The notes below the pieces were generated by a model, which worked only from the letters and a program-made list of their open reading frames with translations, was not told where the DNA came from and ran no database searches. DNA of 64,000 bases, taken from Stictocephala bisonia. Taxonomy: Eukaryota > Arthropoda > Insecta > Hemiptera > Membracidae. Where the stretch lies: the NCBI GenBank assembly GCA_035578905.1, contig JAQJVL010000531.1, positions 439,001 through 503,000 on the forward strand, in the 5' to 3' direction. Below, piece by piece: positions 11,728-24,900 of the stretch (within the stretch, counting starts at the first letter, position 1; every line of letters starts with the position of its first letter). The position numbers and the translations under genes were made by a program.

Positions 11728-13290
11728 TTAGTGAATTCCTGATAAGAGAATGCTCATATATCAGACATAATGTGTGAAGATGTGTTTAAGAGTATTATCT
11801 ACCATTTAGTAAATGATCAGTCGTCTCGCTCAGTTGTTGGTGTGTTGAGTATTCAGCAAGATGATTGGATTGCTGCCCCAGCCACAAGTGGGTTAGCAAT
11901 TGGCTCGGATTGCATCTTCAATTAAATTGACACTGATATGTTGCAGTAGTGGGTAAATTAAATGCGATTGAGTTAGTGTGCGTTATAATAGTTGTATTTT
12001 CCATTTTGATGTATTTGCTTTGTTCCCTAGTTGTTTATTTAACTAATGTTCATTATGTTGCTACACAATATGAACCTATATTATTATTATTATTATTATT
12101 TTTTTTTTATGTAACCTACAATATTTTGCATTTTTCCACGGAAAATGTGCTAACTCCGTAAAATAAAAAAGTAATGTGATAAATACATTGAGCAATCGGG
12201 TATGATCAATAAATAACATTTTAATTAAATACCTGTACAGTTCTAAATTAACATAACATTTTTGTTTAGTTACTCCAGTATCCATTTCTTATTAGATTTA
12301 ATAACGATTTTATCAGTATGGACGCCTGGTTTTACGATAATTATCCATGTTACTTCAAATCTCCAGTTTTACTACACTATCCAAAACAGATCTTTCATTG
12401 TTCAAATATTGTTTTTGCTCTTGAGATTTTTCAAGATTTCTCACAAAACAACAATGCATTCGTCGACTATGACATAACTATAGACATTAAAAAAGTCTAT
12501 TAATTATAATCCAATCCTAAAAAAGTAAAAAAGGTTGTAAGGAATGTTTCACTACAGCAACATCCCAGCAAATTCAGTTTTATTACAAGTGTCATATTTA
12601 ATCTAAAATTGAATCCAGTTCTGTTCAAATATGTACGGTTAAGTACCTTAATAATTAATTATTAACTATAACAACCGGCAATGCTTACATCCTATTATTA
12701 AAGATAAAACTACAATGGATATCCAAATTAATTTATTACATAAACAAGTATTTTTATAACTTTTAAGAAGATTGGAAGTTTACTAAACCCAACGATGTGG
12801 TGTAGAAGAGAAAGGCTTGCAAAACCATTTTTCGATATTGATAATAAATTGAATTTTCTCATAAATTCAATATACACTTGGTTATTTACTCCTGAAAATG
12901 GAAAACGTGTTGAGTTTGTATTGAGAAACAGTATTCGCTATAAAAATGACAAACAAATAATCTTGTACGTAATAATGGCAGTAAATTTACAACCGTCGTA
13001 AATTGTATTACTCAACACATTGCAGATAGTAAAATTATTTACAGACGAGTAAAATTTTAAGTGGTTTATTTACAAGAACACCTCGACCCACTTAAACATA
13101 TTGTGACACAATCGTGTAAAAGTGGTGTAGAGACGTTGGGTTTCATACCATTAAGTGGTTAGAAGTAATTTTAATATTTAATTACCTTTGTGCATCAATT
13201 AATGTTCTCATATTATTTTCTTCATTACATCAGGGTATGTTTGGTTTGGTTAGGTTAGATTAGGTTACGTGTATAGCACATAGCACTCTA
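11728..13290. other. AT-rich stretch without recognised genes
   Basis: Short reading frames here show no family motifs. There is a (TTA)n microsatellite at about 12078-12100 and a TTAGG-like patch near 13243-13268 (GGTTAGGTTAG). Nothing else can be supported. Confidence 0.45.
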
Positions 13291-13491
<201 letters not shown>

Positions 13492-14057
13492 TTACTTTAT
13501 TATGAAAAATTAAGTATTTTAAACAAGTTCTCTATAAGATATATATGTTTAGTAAACTGAAATTATAAAAATAAAATTTTATTTTATCTTGAAAAGTGTT
13601 TACTGTACAATTTTGAAGGCTATGCAAATACCAAGAGAGACATGTCAGTGTTTACTTGCCATATATTTATAACCTAGTATGTGCGATCAACTTATATTAT
13701 GTAAATAACTTTATATCTAACTGCATAGCAGGTATAAAAATTATACGTAGATGATTTCATAGTATTAAGTAAAGTTAAACTGACATACAAAGCAACCTGA
13801 TTTAGGGGTGTGTAATGAGCTGTCTTTGTTGTTTAAGTCCATAATTAGGCCTACTGCTAATTGGTCGACTCACAAATCACGGATGTCCATATCCACAGCT
13901 GACACGGAGCCGAGATTGGCTTGGCATAAGCCGTTTATTGATTGTCCCTCGTGTATTTAAGGTATCGAAAATTGCATTGTCGATTTCTCGATTATTGCTT
14001 TAATCGTGGAACGTTTAAATTACATCATTTGGTTATTTTGAATAATTTTATTTAACT

Positions 14058-14992
14058 AAAGGAGAGGCCGATCACTTTATCCTTTCTTTGCCCACTTACT
14101 ATTGAACAGTGAAGGGAACTGTTCAGACAGATTAAGGGGGAGACACAGTACAGTACAAGGGCATTAATGATAAAAACTAACTGTCAAGGGCAGGATTCGA
14201 ACCTGCGTCACCACATGTTTGGGAGTGTGGGAGGGTCATTGTACATGTTTGGTTGGGTAATAGAGTCATAACTACAGTGCGTGTTTGGAAGAGTGGGAGG
14301 GTCATTGTACATGTTTGGAAGGGTGGGAGGGTCATAACTACTGTGCGTGTTTGGAAGAGTGGGAGGGTCATTGTACATGTTTGGAAGGGTGGGAGGGTCA
14401 TAACTACTGTGCGTGTTTGGAAGAGTGGGAGGGTCGTTGTACATGTTTGGGTGGGTAGGAGGGTCATAACTACTGTGCGTGTTTGGAAGAGTGGGAGGGT
14501 CATTGTACATGTTTGGATGGTTAAGAGAGTCATAACTACTGTGCGTGTTTGGAAGAGTGGGAGGGTCGTTGTACATGTTTGGATGGTTAAGAGAGTCATA
14601 ACTACTGTGCGTGTTTGGAAGAGTGGGAGGATCATTGTACATGTTTGGATGGTTAAGAGAGTCATAACTACTGTGCGTGTTTGGAAGAGTGGGAGGATCA
14701 TTGTACATGTTTGGATGGTTAAGAGAGTCATAACTACTGTGCGTGTTTGGAAGAGTGGGAGGGTCGTTGTACATGTTTGGATGGTTAAGAGAGTCATAAC
14801 TACTGTGCGTGTTTGGAAGAGTGGGAGGGTCATTGTACATGTTTGGGTGGGAGGGTCATAACTACTGTATGTATTTTATTTGTTTGGATGTGTGGGAGTG
14901 TACATGTTTGGGTGCGTGGGAGGGTAACTGCGCTACAAATTCTGACTCGGGTACAATGTCCCGACGCCTTATACCGCTCCCCCCCCCCCCCA
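14058..14992 (-). repeat. tRNA-derived SINE split by an expanded minisatellite
   Basis: Read on the minus strand, GGTATAAGGCGTCGGGACA (about 14959-14980) matches the A-box side of the SINE at 54541, where the sequence is TCTAAGGCGTCAGGACT. After the minisatellite, GCAGGTTCGAATCCTGC (about 14190-14207) is a B box, followed by the SINE body (TGTACTGTAC..., TCTGTCTGAACAG) and GATCGGCCTCTCCTTTAG at 14058. So the array sits between the A- and B-box halves of one SINE copy. The split is inference; the two halves are individually clear. Confidence 0.6.
14208..14935 (+). repeat. 66-bp minisatellite, about 10 units
   Basis: The unit is 66 bp made of two related half-units, each TGT(A/G)C(A/G)TGTTTGG followed by a G-rich stretch and GTCAT or GTCGT. 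Because 66 is divisible by three and stops are missing in several frames, long open frames appear on both strands (about 200 residues each, all repetitive). These are not convincing genes. Units with GGATGGTTAAGAGA dominate the centre, and units with GGAAGGGTGGGAG lie at the left. Confidence 0.9.
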
Positions 14993-15292
14993 ACAGCGAT
15001 AAAGATGTAATTTTATCACTGTACTTTCTTACACAGTAATAAAGGTACAGTTTCAAATCGGAAAAAACGCGTAAAATAACATAAATTACAAGGAGTTTTC
15101 TCAAGTAATTATTGAGACTAGAATCAATTATGCGTCTCTTGTGATAGGTTTAAAACTATTTTACACCTTTTAGATAGGCTATGTAAATAAGTTAATTGTA
15201 TAGTTTAAACTAGGAGTAAGTATTAAAGTTACTCGAAGTAATAAATAAATTAATAAAGTTAAAACTGCCATATTAAATCACATGGATTATAC

Positions 15293-15727
15293 ATTATTAT
15301 TCATTAGTAAGAGGCCGATCGTAGAGATACGGGCGAATGAGTATGATGAGTGTAGATGAATGACTGTAGTCATTCTTGCTAACTAATGTTGACTACACTC
15401 AGAAAGATCTATTCATCAATAGTCCAATTGCCTGGGCAACTAAGGACTACATCTTTACGTGGAATCCTAACCACGTAGTACTGGTCTGATTCTCAGCTAA
15501 CTGACAAGCCTGGTACCCAGTTCTCTTCCTTACACAACACCTGACCCTAGACCACCAACCAACATAAATACTCCAGACTTCTCTAGTAGTGACCACGTCG
15601 ATGGCAACCATTGAGCGGACGCCGTGTTGGTACTAAGAGGACCGAGCATAGAACCTATCGTCTACAATCTCCTCAGCACTTTGTCCCCAAGTAGCTGGAT
15701 TACATCACTGCGCTACTAGTGCTGAAT
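15293..15727 (+). repeat. Dispersed repeat family A, longest copy
   Basis: The most complete copy in the window. The head is TCATTAGTAAGAGGCCGATC, the middle has CGTAGTACTGGTCTGATTC, and the 3' part has ATTGAGCGGACGCCGTG and TTGTCCCCAAGTAGCTGG. There is no coding potential, obvious pol III promoter, poly-A tail or clear terminal inverted repeat, so the class is unknown. Confidence 0.7.
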
Positions 15728-17080
15728 AAATAACTAACTTTAAATAAATACAATTTTTTTAACTGTTAATTTTTTTTAATTCCTACTGTATACATCTGAG
15801 TTTGTTGGATATGTTGACAATTTTGTAACTCAGGTTTTTTTTTCAAAAGTAGTCAGCAATATGCACTCATCCAGTACGTTGAGGGTGTCGATGATGATGA
15901 TGATGATTATTATTATTGTTATGATTTTATTAGTTATAATGATGACTGATGTTGATGATGATAATGGTGGTGTGGTGTTGGTGGTGATGATGATGATAAT
16001 GACGATGATTATTCTACGACCGCTGAATGGGGACACCCAAGCAACGTTGAAACTACAATAGCACAGATTTTTTATATATTAAAGGTCCCATACAGTATTA
16101 TTTGAGCGCCTACAATAAAAGTACGATGATTTGCTATACTGTTGTGAAATAGGTAGCTTCTTAACAATGAAGGCGTTAAACTTTAAAGTCAGGTAACGTT
16201 TTTGTTAGAAGCTTATTTACTATAAACTTGTTCTTATTATAAGTCAACTCTTGCTGTAATAATTAAATTCGTCTATTATTCGATTATCGAATCATATTTG
16301 CAACCGATTAGTTGAAAGGTCAGATGGGAGGTAGCTGTTAGATAAACGTAAGGGGAAAATGGATTATATATTTTAAAATATAAAAATAAAGTTTAGCATT
16401 ACACGTGGATGATATTACAAATAAGATAGGTGACATTTACCTATTTTACTGAGTGTATTTTATGTTTACAAGCAAGGATAACAACTTTAATAACACTAAA
16501 CTTGCTCGTCATTTTATATCAAATATTTGTATAGTTTACTTTTGAAAATTGTTGATGCAACATAAATTGAACCATGAATTAGACGTATTCAAAGTCCTAC
16601 ATGTTTCCATTATATGTCCAATACACAGTCTCTGTTAGATTATGTGTATTTATATTAAAACTACTGTAAATTACTGAAAATTATGAATCTCCTTAAATTG
16701 ACAGATTTAATTATGTAATTTAGATGCAATAAACAACGCGTTTTCTACTCTTATATTTTGTTTTATTATTACGCTTTCTTTTCAGCGAGTTTTAGGTTAT
16801 AATCTGTCTACACCATGTCTATTTCCACACAGTTGCAAATAAACAGAAACACCGCAGTGTAATGATCTTTAATCGTTGACCAATTAGGTAAAAATAGCAC
16901 TATCTACTGCTGCGTTCTGAGTTGTTGGATGAAACGCCGAGCGTCAGTGTTGGACAGTTGCGAGACGAAATCGAAGGTGCGCTTGTGATCAAAATACTCA
17001 AATCGGTCACAGTTCAGAGATAATAACCAAGCTGATAACTCATTCAAGGTTATGAGGCGTGCCACGGACGGCTGCGTAGA
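15728..17080. other. Intergenic stretch upstream of the protease-homologue gene
   Basis: Contains a purine-biased GAT/TTA microsatellite at about 15886-16015 and otherwise AT-rich sequence. The region just before the first exon presumably holds the promoter, but I see no convincing TATA box or initiator. Confidence 0.4.
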
Positions 17081-17096
17081 CCGGCTGAGCAGTGTC

Positions 17097-17127
17097 ATGT
17101 GGATTTGCTGGGTATTCCTCGTGTTAG
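17097..17127 (+). CDS. Exon 1 of the protease homologue (signal peptide)
   Basis: Begins at ATG 17097 and encodes MWICWVFLVL plus the first base of a Gly codon, followed by donor GTAAGAAG. The split codon is completed exactly by exon 2, which supports both the start and the splice. The intron that follows is 3.2 kb. Confidence 0.75.
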
Positions 17128-20100
17128 GTAAGAAGTGGTGTCATTCTTTCGATCATTGTTGTGCGAGTGGTTACGCCATTGTTACTACTTTAATGGTTTC
17201 ATGGACTTGCTGATAACCAACCGTAAGCTTCTGGCAGTGGCAAGTTTTTTCATTTATCTATTCTTTATTTTTCTTGTGAACTTTTACGGTGTTGACGTTT
17301 CTTTTCAAACGTGAGTTTTTTTAATACAGTAGGCCTACCTTTGTTATATTTACTCTTTGTTTTTTAATGTTCCTACATTTAAGATAATATATTGTTTAGC
17401 AAAGAAACCTTTTTAATGTAACATTTAGCAATTTAATTTCCTTATCGTGAATCTGTACAGTAGGCCTATATAGTTTCTTTTTTATGAATAATTTTAAAAC
17501 TTTATTTAGTAGTAATGAACTTTTAAAAGCTGTACATAACTACCTAAGCTTCACGTAATCTACCTTTTTGTGGTTGGAAAATTAGGGATTTTCATTTAAG
17601 GAGTAGTAGAAGAATAGAGCCACTTATTAAACAAATGTCAACTTATTTGTTTAATTTTTTGCAACCTATATTATTAGTAAGTTATATATTTTAATATTCT
17701 CAAATGTAAGTATATAATAAACTAAATGTAAAGAGCCTGACTCACAAAAACTGTTTAATTGACTGGAGCTCGGCCTCCACACACAGGATTTTGCCCATGT
17801 GGAGGTCTTCTCAATATAATATTTATTTGTATTGATTTCTATGTAACAAAAAGATGTGATAAATAAATAAATTTATTTATTTATAGTATGCAAAGAGCTC
17901 TCTAACCTTGCTCAGATTTTCAACTATTTAGAAGCATACTATGACTTGGTGCTAGCTCATACTGAGGGCAATTTCATGCCAATTAGCGCTAGTCTATAGC
18001 TTTTGTAAATGTTCTTGAAATGTTCTTTCAAGGTGCTAGTAAACTTGAAATGTTCTTGAGTGGTGTGTTAATTTTATCATTAAATGGGAGTTGATAAAAA
18101 ATATTTGACAGTCCATTCTAATGGGACGATAAACTTAATCCCAGTTTAATTCCCAACTTATTTTATAAAACGTATGCCCAGAAAATATAAAATTTTAAAT
18201 CGTTAGTTTTATAACACTGTTTGTATCCATCCTATTAAAAGTATTTATACTATAAATCTATTAGTTATTTTGCCTATTTAAATAAAATTTGGACGATCAT
18301 ATTTTTATGAGCTAAATTATCTTACCCTTTATTTTTAAACAAAGTACTCACCGTTATACTCATGGGAAATGGTAACAAGAATGCTCTCAATGTAAGCCAA
18401 TCTGAATATAAGTAGTCCGGATGTTTTACCCATAGTATGTTACGATAGTACTTACAGAACTGTTTACTGTAAATAGAAAGCATGTAGAAATGAGCAGTTT
18501 AACAATCGCATTTTCTTTTTTTAAGGAAACATCTATACATGCAGAAAACTTGGAATGAAATATTTTTGTATATTGTTTACGGCTCGATTTGGAATTGTTT
18601 TTATATAAAACTTTAGCAAAGTTTTTTTTTTATTGTTGATTTCAGTCATCCTGTACATAGATACTATCTAGTATCTCTTAATGACTAGTAGATATACAAT
18701 TTATTTACACTAAATTGTTTTATTGTAGGTCAGTCCAACGCAATCTAAAAATATAACAAATATTCTTTAAGCTCTTATTAATGAGTGTTATAATTAAAAT
18801 TTATTAAAGGACTCAACAGTCCTTTTTTTTTTTTTTTTTTAGGCCTTTCAGTTACAAAGTTACTATCATCAGACACAACTCAACACTATCAAAATAAAAA
18901 TTATTATTTACTGAAGTTTCAATTATACCAGATTTTTTAATATTCAGTGAAAAGACATGAGTATGTATTCGGTCTTTTCAATGAACTCTTAGATTCGTCA
19001 AGCCAGAAATTATATTCCCACCCACACAAGTGTCCCTCATATCAGTCATTCCCCTTCACTGCAGTTGACCTTAATTCATTAGGGGGTTATGTTACAGAGA
19101 TAACAGATATCTATTCTTTTAAGTCACATTTAATTATAGTAACATTCCATTCTACAAATTTTGAAATAACAGTTGTAATACAAACCAACGCATCTAATTA
19201 ATTGCTTTCAAAACCCCAAACAACCTATACTTTTTCTAGACTTGTACTAGAGTTTAAGATCCTCCTGTTCCATCCATGCTACAAATGTGTATAGTTTGTC
19301 AAAAAGTTCCTACCACAAACTTACTTTTAAAATCCCTATCAGTAATTGGTTAATTACATCCCTAACGATGTATTTATTTACTAACAGTCTTTCTACTTTC
19401 TACATATGGTTACTTCAATTTATGCCCATTTCTACAAATATATACAAATGTATAACAATTTTTACAGAAACTTAATGTACTATAGTTAACAATCCCTCTC
19501 ACTATACATGTAACTAACGACATTTCAATTTACCACTGAAACCGTTATACAGCTGATAGCGGTCTTCCTGCTTACTGTTGTTAGTTTTTCTTTCTCTCAC
19601 CAAATCAAATAATCATTCTTTAAAATAAATATATTGCTAAGGATAGTTTTCTCAGATCTGAGACGCTGACACAACTTTGTGCGTATTTTAAGGTGAATAT
19701 AATTGATAGATATGAGTGTAGGATGAGTGTGAATGGCCTGTATAGTCTGGTTACTGAGTTTGACTTATGTTCAGAAAGTCAAATAGCCATTTATTAATAT
19801 GGCTAACCAAGTGATCTATACAGCTTCTTTGGATTCCAAACCGTAGTATTGTTCTGATTTCCAGCCAACTGATAAGCCTGATTGATACTAAGTTCTCTTC
19901 CCTACATAACAACCAGATACGGACTAACACCCAACATGGACACCCCACACTTTTCTAGTAGTGTCTCTGTCTACGTCGCTGGCAATCATTGAACAGATGC
20001 CATAGTTACAACAATATCAGACACTATTAAAAGTTTTACTATCTTATAAGTGCAATTTGTTACATTTTCCAACCTATCTTCAAATATCAGTAACACAAGT

Positions 20101-21852
20101 TGCCTCTAAATACTCAACCTTTTCCTGGATTCTGCTCAATAATGCAACAATAATACATGCTATAAATAAAATCAACTCTATAAAAAAGTAATTTACCTTT
20201 TTCTGTTTATGTTGTAGGGTCATATACAACTATTCTGAAGTAAATGACAGTAGTATTTATGCATTATAGGTTAATTACCTTCAATCTACCAGTGATCATG
20301 TAAATTCTCTTGTATTACGGGTTTCCTATTTTCCAGGTAGTGTTCACATATACACACTCGATTACAAGAATGATGGAGCAGTTGATCTACCTTTCAAACT
20401 TACTCAAAATGAAACATCTACAGTTATGCCAACAGAGTTTAAAACACAAACTCAAGATTTGGAATTTCCATATATGGTTTGTAAAATGATTTACATTAAT
20501 TTTATTTAACTAATGCTTTTAATTAACATTACAAAACTAACTAGTGGAATCTTTAAGCCTTAAAAATGATAAAATCGCCTATTCTTTCAACTTCTACAAA
20601 AGGACTTTTAGAATATGCAAAGAAGTAAATGTAATATGTTTATATAATTATAAGGCTATTTTAACTTTAAATGTTTAGCTTTCTCAGAAAAAACACACAC
20701 ACAGTGATAGAGTGTAATGATTATATTAGACTACATTGTTATAGGGTTTCAGTTTAAACTTTAGAAAGATGATTACACCGGGTTGTGATCATGTCACCAA
20801 GCCCACCGTGCCTAGACTCCATGGCCCTTTGCGCCCCAAGCCTAGGCAACAGTGTCACAAGAGACCAGTCCCTTTTATGAAGGACAGGGTCTCCCCGAGT
20901 GTAGCCCGTCTGATATCCTTTGGTTCCAGAGAAGTGGTACCAAGAGTCTTGTACCTAACAGGTGAGAGAGCTTAAAGCTTAAACTTTGAAGGTTCTCATC
21001 ATTTTTGTTACATTAATCATTCAACAATATTATTATTATTCATGTGCATGCATAAATGGACCATGCAAAGTAAAGTCAGTGCTGTTTTAATAAATTTTCT
21101 TGTTTGATTCTTTCAAAATGAACTCTTTTTCCTTAGTTAAAACCAAGTTGTTTTGGTTTTTTCCTTGTCTTCGTCTGACCAGCTTTCCAATAAAAAATCT
21201 TTTGCCTAAACATGTTTCTATTCAAATATCAGATTTGCTATAAATGTTGCTTTTAAATTTCATTATATTTTGCCAGTCCATTTCATTGTTTCTGTTTTGG
21301 ACTTACTTTGATGCTCATGAAATTCAACACTGCTTTATTAAACTATGGCCGTTCTCTTGACCTTAGAACGTTTTCTTTATCATGTCAGATTGTATATCAA
21401 TGTATTCTTCTACTTCTTTATTACTTTAAAGCTGGAGGTCAATATTTAATAGACCTAATATTTTTGTGATAGTATTTCTCTCTTTTTTTAATTTGTTCAC
21501 TGAAAGAAATTTTTTTAAATTAAGTCTTAGCCCCATAGAGATATTCTGGTTTAATATCAGTTTTATGGTGTCCGAGTTTTACATATTTAAAGCATTTTCT
21601 TCAATCTTTTTTAGTGTGAATCCAGTTACTGTTTAGTGAGCTTTCCTTTTGAATTGTTGTGGTCTGAGGAAGTTAAACGTGGTTTACCAAAATTGTACAT
21701 TTTGTACTTGTATTGTGGATGTGTTGTTAACCCATCTACCTACCCCGGCATGTGCATTAGTGTTGACCCATGATATATGATGTTGAAACATGTGTTTATA
21801 TTTCATTTATTTATTATATAACAACAACAACAACAAACAAACAAACATCTGT

Positions 21853-21900
<48 letters not shown>

Positions 21901-24900
21901 CTATATATATATATATTTAGGATGTAATAAAATTAAAAAAAACTGAGTACCCTTATATTTTTTATTAAAACTCATTACACAACATGTTTAGACTTTTTTG
22001 TCATATATATTACAGATGTTTGTTTGTTTACATTTTTATAATTAATTTTTAAATAGGAGTTCAGTTACAAAATTAATGTGAAATGGTTCACAAATATACT
22101 TGTTTTCATTTATTCAGATTTATTAATTATTTCTTATTGTAAACACAATATTAGCGACGAGAAAATGTAAAATGACAAATAATGAAGACATAAAAACTTT
22201 GTACAATGCAAGAAAATAATAAAATGCCAGTTCACAAAAGCAAGCTGACTAGTAGAAGGTAATCTATCCATAATAGAAATACAGATAAAATTACAATGTA
22301 TAAAAGATTACTGAGATAATTACACGCAAATACAAGACAAGATTGACTCACAAGTGAAAGAAGAAAATTTACAAGATGAAGTTGACTACAGGTGTGAAAT
22401 TGAAAATAAGTACTTAGAATTAACAGTTAGGTTAAATGAAATGCTTAGTTTGTCTAATCAATCTGTAAGCATTAGTACATCATCACCTCCCACCTCACAG
22501 GAAACAAAAACAGTTTCATCAAATATTATCCTTACACCTTACCATCCTGATGACTCAGTATCAAATTTTATCAGAAGATTAGAAGTGTTCTTGCATCTTA
22601 AAAACCAGGATTTTTATGCAGAACTAAACGTTTACATATTATTGCATGCTCTTACACCACAACTGCATCAACAGTTATATGATATATGTGCTCCGGTCAC
22701 CCCTTTATCTAAAAGCTACGAGGAATTAGTATCTTTGCTAACAGAATTTCTTGATCCCAAACCTTCAGCATAAAATTCTTTGGCCCTTAAGCATAAATTT
22801 ATAAGCTGATCTAAACAGGGAGATGAAAATATAAATGAATTTTCTATAGCTTTAAATAAAGTTATTGTCAACTGTAGTTTTAGTTGCTCCTGTGGAAAGA
22901 GCGTAGCTGATATGCTTTTACAACTTCAATTTATTTGTGGGTTAAGAGATACAGATATACGAACCAGGTTACTACAAGGAAGGACAGTCCTTTCATACAA
23001 GGAAATGATTGACATCACTTCTGCCATGGAGATGGCAAAGACTGAGTGTAACTTATATTTAAGGCTAGATTTGAAATATGTTGAGTGTGAAATAATGATA
23101 ACAATAGGTTTTTCTATAGTTATAATGTATTTTCAATTATAATTTTAATTTCTGATGATATCTTGTTTAAAATAATCTTATATTTTGTGGTAGGTTTTTG
23201 AGTGGGATATGATTTAGAATTTTTAAAATATATTTTAACATATTTTTCAATTTTAAGATTTTGAGGCATTTTATATGTAACAATGTCGTTATAAAGAAGT
23301 TGATCAATCCATCCCTCTTTGCTAAAGATTGAAAACCAGACAATCAAGTCTAATATTGGTTTTCAATCTTCACTAATAAAATGGTTCCAAGCTATTTTCT
23401 AATTTGTGTTTTCTGCATTCCTGTACTACTACTGGATATAGAGGGGCAAATAGACTTTACCTCCCATTTTATACCTAAACCTTAAATTTAAATTACATTT
23501 AAAAAAGGACATTCTTTTAGAAGTAACTAATTTCAAAAAGTAGTGTAATACACCATTTTTATTTTTATCCTTCAGAACTGTTCTTAAAAATTGAACATAA
23601 AATATTGTTTTGCATTTCATGTTCAATTTGTTTTGGTCTAAGTAGCTAACTAGGTACAACTAGAGGTTTCTACGTGTTTAAGACTCAACCATTACCGTAA
23701 GACAGTCAGTTACATCATTTACTTATCGCCCAAGAAACATGCTAGTTTGAAGGTCATACCATATTGCAACACAGCACACAAGCTTTTTTAAGTTTATAAA
23801 GAACTTTGTGTCACACTTTAAACAGAATTATAATAAAATATGCATACTGAAAAAAACCATATGACAAATTTTGACACTCTACCACTTACCATAAAGGCCA
23901 TTTTTAACAATGCCTAAAGACCCTAAAGACATACATTTTAACTACCCATATCTAAAAACGAGCCGGTAGCACATACCTAAATAGCCTATGTACAGGGTAG
24001 AAAAAAATATGGAAACGCTTTTACAACGTTAATTTTTTCCATAGATAATTTGTTAATTTAATTTTTTAATTAATTGTGTCCCATAAAGTATAATTTTTTA
24101 TCAGAATAATTTACTTCAAGCCGTTTAATAGCAGAACATAATATTGTTCAAATTAGTTACTTTGAAATTCAAATGACCGCTACTCTGGAATGGATAAACC
24201 TTTTGAAATCCAGTTTACGGCAATTAATTTCTCTTGAATAGACCTTTCATTTGATACCAAACTCCACCTAGGCTTACAATGAAGATTTTTGTTCAACTCC
24301 TTATGGGCCGTCCCCTTGAAAAGATGAAATGGCTTCAAAAAGTATATTCTTTGTAACCATGATCATGTACAAGATTTCACTTTTATAATTAAAGTCATAC
24401 AAAAGTTGTGAAAGCGTTTCCGTATTTTTTTCCACGCTTTATATTGGACTTTGCGCCTGAGTTACAGATAGCACTGGTTCAAATCTGGCCTGGATCAGTA
24501 ATATTCAACCTGTAGGCTACTGTACTGGTTTGTCCCCTTACTCTGTCTAAATAACCTCCCTGCACGGTTAAATAGTTTATGGGGAATGGCTAAAAAGGAG
24601 ATCGGTCTCTCTTTAAAACAATATCTAACAGGTAATCCACTCACCTGAAATGTATAGCTATGAATGCCTGCCTAGTCTCCATATATGACTCGATCCCTTC
24701 ATGGCCCAACAACGTATGTTATATAAACTACCATTGGTATAGCCCACCCACATACTCTGTACACAATAAATCTTAACATATAAAATCCAAAAACGATGTA
24801 CTCACTCATTACAAAATCTCCATGACCACAGAACAGACTTTAATGAAATTCATTACTATTCATTATTCATTCATAAGACGCCGATCTTCAAGATATGGGC

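Noticed and set aside
13243..13268. Interstitial telomere repeat (TTAGG-like), also near 26700-26722 and 58311
   Set aside because: Only two or three imperfect units at each place, too short and variable to call.
14177..14861. Open frames of about 200 residues on both strands, made of 22-residue repeats
   Set aside because: They are a consequence of a 66-bp tandem unit lacking stops in several frames. They are present on both strands at once, with no start context or family similarity.
15888..16036. Small reading frames rich in Met/Ile/Asp
   Set aside because: They read through a GAT/ATT microsatellite on both strands.
20769..20975. Extra exon of the protease homologue in intron 2
   Set aside because: Exons 2 and 3 already join in phase at the conserved F-P-entry strand. 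This frame has no flanking splice sites in phase and no S1 similarity.
22354..23142. Endogenous virus-like locus
   Set aside because: Only a capsid-like gag piece is seen, with no pol or env; a degraded gypsy-type retrotransposon is the simpler reading.
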